NCBI RefSeq assembly: GCF_000215105.1 | Contig: NC_015588.1 | Coordinates: 1,984,001-2,048,000, forward strand | DNA: 64,000 bases | Direction: 5' to 3' | DNA from: Isoptericola variabilis 225 | GTDB taxonomy: Bacteria > Actinomycetota > Actinomycetes > Actinomycetales > Cellulomonadaceae | In this document: piece after piece, positions 53,726-62,463 of the stretch | Numbering within the stretch: position 1 is the first letter of the stretch | Layout: each line of letters begins with the position of its first letter | The notes under the pieces: generated by a model | The model's input: only the letters and a program-made list of their open reading frames with translations | Databases searched by the model: none | What the model was told of the DNA's origin: nothing | Translations under genes and position numbers: made by a program

Positions 53726-54067
53726 ATGACGATGTCGGTTCCGGTGCTGGCCGGCACGATCTCGCCGACCCTGTTCGTCGTGAGCTACCTGCCGATGCTC
53801 GTCAAGGCGGTGCGCACGAAGGACCTCACGTCGTACAGCCTCGGCAACCTCGTCATCGCGAACCTCGGCAACGCGGTCCACTCCGTCTACGTCTACTCGC
53901 TGCCGGTCGGGCCCATCTGGTTCCTGCACACGTTCTACCTGGCGGCCACCGCGGCGATGCTCGTCTGGCACCGCCGCTACGCACGACGCCCGCGCGGCGC
54001 CGACGCGCCGACGCCGACGCCCGCGGCGACGGCCGCGGACGTCGACGTCGGCCTCGTCAGGACCTGA
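53726..54067 (+). CDS. Small PQ-loop/SemiSWEET-like membrane protein
   Basis: The 113-residue protein has three membrane helices and the segment SYLPMLVKAVRTKDLTSYSL, a PQ-loop-like turn with Pro and basic residues, as in SemiSWEET transporters that work as dimers. The C-terminal tail is Ala/Pro/Thr rich. The substrate is unknown and the PQ-loop call is from motif resemblance only. Confidence 0.6.
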   Translation: MTMSVPVLAGTISPTLFVVSYLPMLVKAVRTKDLTSYSLGNLVIANLGNAVHSVYVYSLPVGPIWFLHTFYLAATAAMLVWHRRYARRPRGADAPTPTPAATAADVDVGLVRT

Positions 54068-54076
54068 CCGGCGTCA

Positions 54077-56062
54077 TCAGGCGGGGCAGCCGCCCAGCGC
54101 GATCGCACCGTCGATCCCGGCGATGCGCTCCAGGACGGCGGCGTACTCGGCCTCCAGACCGGCGACGACGGACTTCTGGGCGGCGACGGCGTCACGGTTG
54201 GGCTTCTTGGCGCTCTCGAGAGCGCGCAGGGTCGCGGACTCCGCGACGATGCGCGCGTCGAGCTCCGACAGGTCGGCCTTGGCGGTCGACAGCGCGGCCG
54301 CCTTCGCGTCGGCCTCCTCGGTGAGGGCGTTCAGCGCCTCCTGCAGCGGGGTCAGGCGGTCCTGCAGGGACAGGATCGCCGTCTCCGCCGCGGTGATCGC
54401 GTCGTTGACGCGGTCCAGGTCCTCGATCAGCTCGGCCACCTCGTCGTCGAGCGCCGTCACCTCGGCGGCCTGTGCGGTGACCGCGGCGGTCGCCGCGTCG
54501 AGGGCGTCCTGCAGACCCGGGAGCGCCTCCTCGAGGACGTCGAGCTCGCCGTGCTTCTCGGCGATCCGGGCCTCCGCGGCCGCCAGGTCGTCGTCCAGCC
54601 CCGGCAGGGACGCCTCGAGCGCGGCCACCTCCGCCTCCTTCGCAGCCACCGCGGCCTCGGCGTCGGCCAGGGCGGCGGCCGCTGCGGTGCGGTCCGCCTC
54701 GGCCGCGTCGAGCGCCTCGGTCGCGGCGGCGAGCTGCTGGTCGGCGGCGACGAGGCTGGTCTGCAGCGCCGGGAGCTGCAGCTCGAGGTCGCTGCTCTCC
54801 TGCTGCTTGTCCGACAGCTGCGCGGTCAGGCTCGCGAGCTCGGCCTGCAGCGCGCTCAGGTCGCCGTTGAGGGCCGCGATCAGCGCGGTCTTGTCCTCGA
54901 TCGCCTGCTCGGCGTCGGCGATCTGGACGTTCAGCGTCTCGATGCTGGCCCGCAGCTGGGCGCGCCGTCCGTGCGCGGTGCCGGGAAGTGCCGCGAGCTG
55001 GGCCTCGAGCCCCGCGAGCTGGGCCTGGAGCGCGGCCGGGTCGTCGGTGGGGATCGCGCTCGCCGCGTCGATCTCCTGCTGCTTCGCGACGATCTCCGCC
55101 TCCGTCACGGAGATGTCGCCCTCGAGGCCGACGATCTGCACCTGGAGCGTCTGCAGCGCGGCCTTTGTCTGGGTGATCTGATCGGTGAGGCTCTGCACGC
55201 TCTCCTGGGCCAGCCGCACGTCCTCCTCGGCCTCGAGGACGGCGGCGGTGGCGTCGGCGACGTCGTCGGCGGCGGCACGCGCCGCGTCCTCCAGCGCCGG
55301 CAGCGCCGCGCGAGCGTCGGCGAGCCGCGTCTCGGCCGCCTCGACCGCAGCCCGCGCCGCGTCACCGTCGGCGAGCAGCCCGGCCAGCTCCTGCGTCGCC
55401 GTGTCGATCGCGGCGAGGTGCGCGTCGACGGCGTCCTGCGCCGCCGCCGCCTCGGTCGTCAGGCCCTCCAGGAGGTCCTTCGCGGCCGCGAGCTCGGCCT
55501 GCTTGGTGGCCAGGGCGTCGAGCACGTCGCCCCGCTCGGCGGTCAGGTCCGCGAGCTGGGCCTCGGCGGCGGCGCGCTGCTCCTGCAGCGGGGTGATCTC
55601 CTCGACGAGCGCGGCACGCCGCGACTCCAAGGACGCGAGCTCGCGCTCCGCCGCGGCGATCGCGGCGTCCAGCGCCGCCCGGTCCTTCTCGCGCGCGAGC
55701 AGCGACATCGTCACCGCGTCGATCTGCCCGAGCAGCTCGACGTACTGCGCGTCCAGGGCGGCGATCTCCTCGCGGGCGGCCGTGACCTGCGCCGCCAGGC
55801 TCTCCTGCGTGGCGACCAGCGCGGCCCGCTCGGCCTCCAGCGTCGCGATCCGCTCGGCGTTCTTGCGGGCCGCGGCCTTGAGCAGGTTCGGCTGCACGGT
55901 GCCCCGGTGCGAGAGCTGGTGCGTCACGCCGTTGCAGACTCCGTGGGCCGGGCCGGGCGCCGCGGTGGCGGGACCGGCGAGGACGAGCATCCCGGCGAAC
56001 ATCCCCGGGAGGACGAGGGCGGAACCGACACGGCGAGCGGTCTTCTGCGTGGGCAGGGGCAT
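54077..56062 (-). CDS. Secreted long coiled-coil protein with terminal cysteines
   Basis: The 661-residue protein has a signal peptide (to about residue 35), then CNGVTHQLSH with Cys43, then about 600 residues of nearly unbroken Ala/Glu/Leu/Asp-rich heptads (repeated AALEA.., AALQ.. and EEL patterns) with a short break around DDPAALQAQLAG, ending GGCPA with Cys659. It should form a very long extracellular rod. There is no membrane anchor or LPXTG. GAGGAG lies before ATG. Function is unknown; spacer or surface-structure roles are possible. Confidence 0.8.
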   Translation of the reverse strand: MPLPTQKTARRVGSALVLPGMFAGMLVLAGPATAAPGPAHGVCNGVTHQLSHRGTVQPNLLKAAARKNAERIATLEAERAALVATQESLAAQVTAAREEIAALDAQYVELLGQIDAVTMSLLAREKDRAALDAAIAAAERELASLESRRAALVEEITPLQEQRAAAEAQLADLTAERGDVLDALATKQAELAAAKDLLEGLTTEAAAAQDAVDAHLAAIDTATQELAGLLADGDAARAAVEAAETRLADARAALPALEDAARAAADDVADATAAVLEAEEDVRLAQESVQSLTDQITQTKAALQTLQVQIVGLEGDISVTEAEIVAKQQEIDAASAIPTDDPAALQAQLAGLEAQLAALPGTAHGRRAQLRASIETLNVQIADAEQAIEDKTALIAALNGDLSALQAELASLTAQLSDKQQESSDLELQLPALQTSLVAADQQLAAATEALDAAEADRTAAAAALADAEAAVAAKEAEVAALEASLPGLDDDLAAAEARIAEKHGELDVLEEALPGLQDALDAATAAVTAQAAEVTALDDEVAELIEDLDRVNDAITAAETAILSLQDRLTPLQEALNALTEEADAKAAALSTAKADLSELDARIVAESATLRALESAKKPNRDAVAAQKSVVAGLEAEYAAVLERIAGIDGAIALGGCPA

Positions 56063-56234
56063 GGGGGCGTCTCCTCGGAAAGGGCGCGCGACCTCCGGGG
56101 GAAGGCCGCTCCTTCAACGGGGTGGACGCCCCGCTGCTGGGCCCCACGGTATGAACGGCCGACCCGGGAAGGCCACCACCTGAGGGGATGAAAAATGCGC
56201 CCGGACGAAGCAGTCGGAACGAGTCCGGCGTCGG

Positions 56235-56874
56235 TCACGCCGCGGTCGCGGCGCCACGCACCGCCTGCCGCTGCTCGCCGAGCCCGTCGATCGACAGCGA
56301 CATCTCGTCGCCGTCGCGAAGGTACGGGAAGCGCCCGGACAGTGCCACGCCCTCCGGCGTACCCGTGTTGATCACGTCGCCGGGCTCGAGGGCCATGAAC
56401 TGGCTGATGTGCCAGACGAGGAACGGGACGTCGAAGATCATGTCCGCGGTCGACGAGTCCTGCCGGGCCTCGCCGTTGACGGCGGAGCGGATGCGGAGGC
56501 CCCGGGGGTCCACCCGATCAACCGGCACCAGGTAGCGGGCCCACCAGGTTGAACGTGGGCGCGCACTTGCCCTTCGGCCACTGCCCGCCCGAGAGGTCGA
56601 GCTGCCACGCTCCGAGACGTCGTTCGAGATCGTGTACCCGGCGACGTGGCGCATCGCCTCCTCGGGCGAGGGCAGGCGCCACGCGCGGCGCCCGACTCTG
56701 CGGCGTGCGCGGCGTAGTTCTGCCCCACGCAGACGACGGCCGAGGGGCGAGCGACAGGCGCACCCACCCGGACCCCGTGCAGGTCGACCGGCTCGAGCGA
56801 CCCGTCGGAAAGGGCCCGTCGTGCTCCACGCCGGGCACCTCGGCGCCCGCCGGACCGTAGCGCAAGAACCTCAT
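56235..56874 (-). pseudogene. Heavily degraded fumarylacetoacetate hydrolase family gene
   Basis: Pieces of an FAH-family enzyme occur in three frames: MRFLRYGPAGAEVPGVEHDG; VGQNYAAHAAESG; MRHVAGYTISNDVSER with LDLSGGQWPKGKCAPTFN; and a long end RIRSAVNGEARQDSSTADMI to NTGTPEGVALSGRFPYL. At least three frameshifts and a missing segment of roughly 40-50 residues after AAESG separate them. FAH members include sugar-acid hydrolases, which fits the neighbouring AKR remnant. Confidence 0.82.
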
Positions 56875-56943
56875 CGTTCTCCTCTTCTCTCGTCGTCGGT
56901 GTCGTGGTCGCGTTGCGCCATCATGTCGTCGTCGCCGCCCGGG

Positions 56944-57187
56944 TCAGGGCAGCCGGTCCTGGTCCGGCATCAGCGCGTCCAGCTCGTCCCAGAGCTCGTG
57001 CGGGACGGGTACGGACAGCTCGACGAAGGTGTCGTGCACCGACGCCGGCCTACCCGGGCCGACGACGACGGAGCGGACGGCCGGATGCCGCGCCGGGAAC
57101 TGCAGCGCTGCCGCGCGATGGGGCACCCCGTACCGCTCGCAGGCCTCGGACATCCGACGCGCCGCCGCCACGATCCACGGCGCTCGG
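56944..57187 (-). pseudogene. C-terminal remnant of an aldo/keto reductase (aldose dehydrogenase-like)
   Basis: The segment ACERYGVPHRAAALQFPARH then PAVRSVVVGPGRPASVHD and SVPVPHELWDELDALMP matches the C-terminal end of D-threo-aldose/L-fucose dehydrogenase-type aldo/keto reductases. Similarity stops near 57187 and there is no catalytic tetrad upstream, where the next gene lies. With the FAH remnant it suggests a lost sugar-oxidation operon. Confidence 0.7.
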
Positions 57188-57200
57188 CGCGGTACAGGCG

Positions 57201-57941
57201 TCAGTCGTGGTCGCCGTGGTCGTCGTGCCCGTCGCCCTCCTGTTCCTCGGACCCGTGATCGAGCGGGGCGAACTCGCTCGGGATCGAGTCGGGGTCCCCG
57301 TCGGGGGTGAGGAACAGGTGGACGTGGCGGCCGCTGCTGCCGATCATGAGCGTGTCGAGCTGCGCGGCGCCGGCGAGCCACAGCTCGACCGCCGCGTCGC
57401 GGCGGCTCCCGGCCGTCCCGGCGTCCCCTGACCGGAGCTCGCGCAGCGTGGCGTCGAGGAGATCCACGGCCCCCAGGAACGCGGCCCGGGTGACGGTGTG
57501 CTCGCTCGTCCCGTCGGGGACGGCCTCCAGGGCCGCCCGCGCCGCCGCGACCTCCTCGAGCCATCGGTCGACGTCCGCCTCCTCGGCTGCCGCGCCGGCC
57601 CCACCACCGACGGGCAGCACCGTGGAGACCTCCGCGAGCACAGGCATGAGCCGGTCGTACGCCTCCTGGCCGGCTGCGGACAGATCGGCCGCGAGATCGG
57701 CGCGCTCCGCGGCCTGCTGCTCGGCGAGCTGCGCGGCGATCGCCTCGACGGAGCCCGGCTCCGGCGTCTCGGCGGCGCCTGCGTCGCCCGTCGTCGAGGC
57801 GGTCGTGTCCGCGGGCGGCGCGGCCGTGGTGCGGCCGACGGCGTAGCCGGCGCCCCCGGCCACCAGCACGGCGAGAGTGGCGACGACGGCCACGGTGCGG
57901 ACGACGCCCGGTTGCCGGGCCGTGGGTGCGGATGAGCTCAC
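57201..57941 (-). CDS. Signal-anchored protein with His/Asp-rich tail
   Basis: The 246-residue protein has one N-terminal membrane segment (about residues 14-36), an Ala/Asp-rich helical extracytoplasmic region including YDRLMPVLAEVSTVLP, and a C-terminal DGHDDHGDHD, a likely divalent-metal binding tail. No known domain is recognised. GAGGAA lies a few bases before GTG 57941. It is divergent from the ThuA gene. Confidence 0.6.
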   Translation of the reverse strand: MSSSAPTARQPGVVRTVAVVATLAVLVAGGAGYAVGRTTAAPPADTTASTTGDAGAAETPEPGSVEAIAAQLAEQQAAERADLAADLSAAGQEAYDRLMPVLAEVSTVLPVGGGAGAAAEEADVDRWLEEVAAARAALEAVPDGTSEHTVTRAAFLGAVDLLDATLRELRSGDAGTAGSRRDAAVELWLAGAAQLDTLMIGSSGRHVHLFLTPDGDPDSIPSEFAPLDHGSEEQEGDGHDDHGDHD

Positions 57942-57956
57942 GGTGCTTCCTCGTCG

Positions 57957-57986
57957 TTGACGGCGATGTCACGGGCACCCTACTTT
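57957..57986 (+). promoter_or_regulatory. Housekeeping-type promoter of the ThuA gene
   Basis: TTGACG (57957-57962) and TACTTT (57981-57986) are 18 bp apart, predicting a start near 57993 and a leader of about 38 nt before ATG 58031. Confidence 0.6.
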
Positions 57987-58030
57987 GTTCAAGCGCCGTA
58001 ACCAATACGGCCCCCACCCGAAGGAGCGCA

Positions 58031-59161
58031 ATGAAGCGACACACCAGCCCCGCACTTGCAGGTGCCCTCGGCGCCTGCGTCGCAGTCTCCCTGGTCACCA
58101 TGGCACCGGCTCAGGCCGCTGCCGAGGACTACGACGTCCTGGTGGTCGGGAAGACCACGGGCTTCCGGCACAGCAGCATCGACGAGGCGACGACCGCGAT
58201 CATGGCCCTCGGCGAGTCGAACGGGTTCACCGTCGACGTCTGGGACCCGGTCGTCATGAACGGCGACCGCGTCGTGAGCCCTGGTCAGCCCGCGCGGACG
58301 CTCGCCACCACCCCGTTCACCACCGCCGACGACCTCGCGAAGTACGAGACGATCGTCTTCGTCTCGACCGTCGACGGGACGAACAACCTCAACCCGGCCA
58401 CCCCCACCCTGCTCAACGCCTCCGAGCTCGAGGCGTTCCAGGGGTACATCCGGGCGGGCGGCGGCTACGCCGGCGTCCACGCGGCCACCGACTCCATGCA
58501 CACCATCCCGTGGTACTCCCAGCTCACGGGCGGAGGCGCCCGGTTCATCAGCCACCCGCCGCAGCAGACGGCGGTGCAGACGGTCGAGGACGGCACGCAC
58601 CCGTCCACCGCGCACCTCGGCGAGACGTGGACCCGCTTCGACGAGTGGTACAACTTCACCCAGAGCCCGCGGCCGGTCGTGCGCGTCCTCACGAACCTCG
58701 AGGAGAGCAGCTACAACCCCGGCCGTAACGCGATGGGTGCGGACCACCCGCTGGCGTGGTGCCACAACTTCGAGGGTGCCCGCTCCTGGTACACCGCGGG
58801 CGGCCACACCGAGGCGTCGTTCACCGACCCGGCCTTCCTGGCTCACCTGCTCGGCGGCATCGCATGGTCGGCGGGCGTCGTCAGCGGCGGCGGCGACTGC
58901 GTCACCTGGTACGAGGTCGAGACCCTGGTCAGCGACCTGCTGGACGAGGGTGCGATCTCGCAGAAGGCGGCCACCCAGATCACCAAGCTTCTGGCGGAGG
59001 CCGAGGCGCTGGCCGACGCCGGCGACTCGGCCGAGGCGGCCGAGAAGCTCAACGCCGTCGCCGCCCAGGTGATCGCGCACGTCCGCGACGACGCGGCCGC
59101 GCGGGAGACCCTCGCCGGCAAGGTGGCGGACCTGCAGACCTGGCAGCAGGCGATCGGCTGA
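58031..59161 (+). CDS. Secreted ThuA-like domain protein
   Basis: The 376-residue protein has a signal peptide (to about residue 29), a ThuA domain (VLVVGKTTGFRHSSI, YIRAGGGYAGVHAATDS, NPGRNAMGADHPLAWCHNFEGARSWYTA written here in parts: MGADHPLAWCH and GARSWYTAGGHTEASF), and a C-terminal helical segment of about 75 residues (LVSDLLDEGAISQKAATQI) that may bind partners or substrate. ThuA domains are linked to trehalose and other sugar use. AAGGAG lies 4 nt before ATG. Confidence 0.88.
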   Translation: MKRHTSPALAGALGACVAVSLVTMAPAQAAAEDYDVLVVGKTTGFRHSSIDEATTAIMALGESNGFTVDVWDPVVMNGDRVVSPGQPARTLATTPFTTADDLAKYETIVFVSTVDGTNNLNPATPTLLNASELEAFQGYIRAGGGYAGVHAATDSMHTIPWYSQLTGGGARFISHPPQQTAVQTVEDGTHPSTAHLGETWTRFDEWYNFTQSPRPVVRVLTNLEESSYNPGRNAMGADHPLAWCHNFEGARSWYTAGGHTEASFTDPAFLAHLLGGIAWSAGVVSGGGDCVTWYEVETLVSDLLDEGAISQKAATQITKLLAEAEALADAGDSAEAAEKLNAVAAQVIAHVRDDAAARETLAGKVADLQTWQQAIG

Positions 59162-59284
59162 CGGTCGTCTGGACCGGGACGAGCAGGCGTCGACGCCTCG
59201 ACGCCATGACGCGGCGCGGCGGTCGGAGCACGTCTCCGGCCGCCGCGCGGGTCGTCTCGCACGGGTTCCGGGGTACCGACGTCG

Positions 59285-60160
59285 TCAGCCCGGGCCGTAG
59301 CGCAGGGCGAGCAGCTGCAGGCCCAGGGCGCTCGCGACGAACCGCTGCCGACGGTCGCCGGCGATCTGGGCGACCCAGTCGTGCGCGCAGACGTCCGCGA
59401 GCTGCAGCGGCTCGCCCGACGGGTCGGGCACGGTGAGCGTGACGCGCAGCCCCGAGTAGTAGGGCGAGGACAGCGGCTCACGCGTCACCGGCAGACCGGT
59501 CTCGGCCAGGCGCGCCGCGACACGGTCACCGAGCGCCGGGCGGCCGTCGTCGTCGGCGAGCACGGTGGCCGACGGCGCACCGGGGAGCAGCCCGAACCGA
59601 TCGGCCGCAGCGCGCACGACACGCAGGGGCGCGGCGACCTGCTCGACGACCGCCCGCACCTCGAAGCCGTCGTCGGGCTCCCGGCGGCCCGCGTCGGCGA
59701 GGCAGAAGAGCCGGAAGTGCGTCGAGAACCCGGCGGGCAGACCGACCTGGCCGGGACGCAGCGTCTGGTGCACCGTGGTCAGCCGCACGCGCGCGTCCGG
59801 GTCCGCCGCGAGCCGGCTCGCCGCCTCGATCGCGAGCACGTTCGTCGGGTCCGACACCACCTCGGTGCCACGCGTCGTGGACACGGCACGGTCCTGCGAC
59901 GTGGGGCTCACCACCGAGCAGGTGCCGAGCGGCGTCACCGGCGACAGGAGCACCGCCTCGTACCCGGTCGCCGCGTCCAGCGCGACGGCGTCGTAGGCGA
60001 CCGCCGTGCGCTGGTCGAGCGGGCTCGGCCGCACCGTCGCGTCGGCGTGGCACTGCCGGCGCAGGTCCACCGGACGCCGGCGCTCCGCGAACCGGCGTGC
60101 GTCGGCGAGGTAGGCGGGCCGCACGTCGCTCGGCGACCGGTGGTGACCGTGATCGTCCAT
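59285..60160 (-). CDS. Conserved protein of unknown function
   Basis: The 291-residue protein has segments AVAYDAVALDAATGYEAVLL, SPTSQDRAVSTTRGTEVVSD, RLTTVHQTLRPGQVGLPAGF and STHFRLFCLADAGRR. I do not recognise the family. The VVSDPTNVLAIEAASRL pattern is vaguely like class II synthetase-related folds, which is not firm. ATG 60160 is chosen (MDDHGHHRSPSDVRP); longer in-frame starts exist. It is divergent from phoD. Confidence 0.6.
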   Translation of the reverse strand: MDDHGHHRSPSDVRPAYLADARRFAERRRPVDLRRQCHADATVRPSPLDQRTAVAYDAVALDAATGYEAVLLSPVTPLGTCSVVSPTSQDRAVSTTRGTEVVSDPTNVLAIEAASRLAADPDARVRLTTVHQTLRPGQVGLPAGFSTHFRLFCLADAGRREPDDGFEVRAVVEQVAAPLRVVRAAADRFGLLPGAPSATVLADDDGRPALGDRVAARLAETGLPVTREPLSSPYYSGLRVTLTVPDPSGEPLQLADVCAHDWVAQIAGDRRQRFVASALGLQLLALRYGPG

Positions 60161-60286
60161 GCCCGCCACCATGCCGCGGCCGCGCCCGGGCGTCACGCCG
60201 ATTCCCCGGTCGACGTCGACGACAGCGCTGGAGACGGTGGCGGTGGCCAGGGTCCCTCGCGTGGCCACGTTGTCTTCAGTGGCGGT

Positions 60287-60425
60287 TCACCTGCGGTCCG
60301 TCCCGAGTTTGAGCGGGCCTGGTTGTCTCGAGCAAGCGAGCCGGACGGTCCTCCTCCGCGCATGCTCGCACCCCTTTCGGCGTCGGCCCGTGCCGACGCC
60401 TCTGCCGCGAGCACCGAGGAGCTCC
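60287..60425 (+). promoter_or_regulatory. phoD leader with the shared 21-bp element
   Basis: Positions 60351-60371 match 49431-49451 in 20 of 21 bases. GAGCAAGCGAG (60330-60340) upstream can pair in part with TGCTCGC of the shared block, as in the first leader. TTCACCTGC and GGTTGT also occur in the same order in both regions, about 55-65 bp upstream of the shared block here. Confidence 0.45.
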
Positions 60426-61976
60426 ATGTCCGTGCCATCTCAGACGATCAGCCGCCGTCACCTGCTGCAGCTGGGCGGTGTCGGCGCCGCCACGTTGGCG
60501 CTGGGGATCAGCGCACCCGAGACGGCGATCGCACGGTCGGCACCGAGCTCAGCCGAAGGCCTCTTCGGTCTGGGGGTGGCGAGCGGCGCACCCGGCCCGG
60601 ACTCCGCGGTGCTGTGGACCCGGCTCGCGCCCGAGCCGCTCGCCGAGGACGGCCACGGCGGCATGCCTCTGCACGCGTACTCGGTGCACTGGGAGGTCGC
60701 CACCGACGCGGCGTTCGTCGACGTGGTCCGCAAGGGCCACGCGTTGGCCCAGCCGGACCTCGCGCACGCGGTGCACCCGAAGGTCACCGGGCTGAGCCCG
60801 GGCACCGAGTACTACTACCGGTTCCGGTCGGGTGAGCGGTACAGCCCGGTCGGTCGCTTCCGCACCCTGCCCGGGCCCGGGGCCCTCGCCGAGCGGTTCA
60901 CGTTCGGCGTGGTGTCCTGCCAGGCCTGGTACCACGGCCACTTCACCGCCTACAAGCACCTGGCCGCCGACCCCGAGCTCGACCTCATGGTCTTCACCGG
61001 CGACTGCATCTACGAGTACGGCATCACGTCGGCGAACCTGTGGCGCCACGGCGCCTCGGTGACCGCCGCCCACGCCGCCGAGGTGCAGACGCTCGAGCAG
61101 TACCGGCTGCGCTACGCGCTCTTCAAGAGCGACCCCCACCTGCAGGCGCTGCACGCGCGCGTGCCCGCCGTCGTGATCTGGGACGACCACGAGGTGCAGA
61201 ACAACTACGTCGCCGGCACGTCCGCGTACGGCCTCGAGGACGACCTGTTCGAGCACCGCGTCGCGGTCGCCTACCGGGCGTTCTACGAGAACCTCCCCCT
61301 GGACCTGGACGCGCTGCCCCATGGCCCGACCGGGGACATCACCACCGGCTTCGACGTCGGCGCCCTTGCCCGGTTCACCCTCCTCGACACCCGCCAGCAC
61401 CGCGACCCGGTCCCCACGAGCCCCGAGGACCAGCACGCCGAGGACCGGACCATGCTCGGCGCCGAGCAGGAGGCCTGGGTGACCGAGCGGCTCACCCGGA
61501 GCCCGGCGGTCTGGAACGTGCTGGCCAGCGGCGTGGTCCTCACGGCCATCACCGAGAACCGCACCGACCAGTGGGACGGCTATCCCGCCGCGCGACGCCG
61601 GCTGCTCGACGCCATGGCCCGCAGCCGCAACACCGTCGTGGTGACCGGCGACATCCACCACGCGGTCGCCGCCGAGCTCCGGGCCGACTTCGACGACCCG
61701 ACCTCGGCGAACGTCGGCGTGGAGCTGATCTGCACCTCCGTCGCGTCCGACGGCGACGGCGCGCCGACCCACGGCTACGCCCCCGACTGGCTCCAGCACG
61801 ACTACGTCAAGCTCTACGACGGCCGCCGCGGCTACCTCACCGTCAGCCTCGCACCGGACCAGATGACGTCGACGTTCGTCATCGTGCCCTGGATCGAGGC
61901 GGACGACACCGCGCCAAGGCAGGTCCTCGCTCGCTTCACCACTCCCGCCCGCCAGCCCCGGCTCGACCGGGCCTGA
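60426..61976 (+). CDS. phoD: Tat-exported PhoD-like alkaline phosphatase/phosphodiesterase
   Basis: The 516-residue protein has a twin-arginine signal (SRRHLLQLGGVGAATLALG), an N-terminal beta domain (GVASGAPGPDSAVLWTRLAP), and the PhoD metallophosphatase core: FTGDCIYEYG, VIWDDHEVQNNY and VVVTGDIHHAV, which supply the metal ligands. It would release phosphate from phosphodiesters outside the cell. GAGGAG lies before ATG 60426. A small FN3 fragment is coupled downstream. Confidence 0.93.
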   Translation: MSVPSQTISRRHLLQLGGVGAATLALGISAPETAIARSAPSSAEGLFGLGVASGAPGPDSAVLWTRLAPEPLAEDGHGGMPLHAYSVHWEVATDAAFVDVVRKGHALAQPDLAHAVHPKVTGLSPGTEYYYRFRSGERYSPVGRFRTLPGPGALAERFTFGVVSCQAWYHGHFTAYKHLAADPELDLMVFTGDCIYEYGITSANLWRHGASVTAAHAAEVQTLEQYRLRYALFKSDPHLQALHARVPAVVIWDDHEVQNNYVAGTSAYGLEDDLFEHRVAVAYRAFYENLPLDLDALPHGPTGDITTGFDVGALARFTLLDTRQHRDPVPTSPEDQHAEDRTMLGAEQEAWVTERLTRSPAVWNVLASGVVLTAITENRTDQWDGYPAARRRLLDAMARSRNTVVVTGDIHHAVAAELRADFDDPTSANVGVELICTSVASDGDGAPTHGYAPDWLQHDYVKLYDGRRGYLTVSLAPDQMTSTFVIVPWIEADDTAPRQVLARFTTPARQPRLDRA

Positions 61977-61987
61977 AGGAGGCACGC

Positions 61988-62300
61988 ATGTCACGTCGTC
62001 CCGACCGGGTCACGGGGCTGGCACACGCGTCGGAGATCGCACGCACCATGCTCTCCTGGCGCTCCCTCGGCTTCGACCCGCTCATCGACCACTACCGGGT
62101 GCACGCCGTGCCGGGTCACGGTGTCCCGTTCACCCCGAGCCCTGACAACCTGCTGGCGAAGACCGTCTACCCACGCCTGGTGCATCACGTCGACCCCCGC
62201 GGCGAGACGTGGACCTACCAGGTCGTCGCCATCTCCGACGCCGGCGCCACCAGCAAGCCGAGCGACCCGCTCGTCGCGAGCTCCACGCCATCGGTCGTGG
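61988..62300 (+). pseudogene. Truncated fibronectin type III protein coupled to phoD
   Basis: AAGGAGG overlaps the phoD stop and lies 5 nt before ATG 61988. The first 95 residues form an FN3 domain (MLSWRSLGFDPLIDHYRVHA, ETWTYQVVAISDAGATSKPS). After about 62300 the frame continues as Arg-rich nonsense to 62803, running antisense through the LacI gene. The original protein was probably longer, and the rest has been lost at a rearrangement point next to the sugar operon. Confidence 0.65.
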
Positions 62301-62463
62301 CCACAGGCGCTACACCCTCAACTGCGATGAGCCGGTTTCGTCGGCCATGCTGCGCGCGGGCAACTGGCTCGAGCCTCCGTCGCCGGTCACGCTTATGCCG
62401 TGCGAGGCGGCGCCCACGGTTCCGGCGACGACGTCGTCACTGCAGGGCGCGATCCCGGTCGGA

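Noticed and set aside
57201..58101. Long N-terminal part of the aldo/keto reductase frame ending at 56944
   Set aside because: Beyond about 57187 its translation is low complexity and antisense or out of frame to the anchored protein; only the C-terminal fragment is real.
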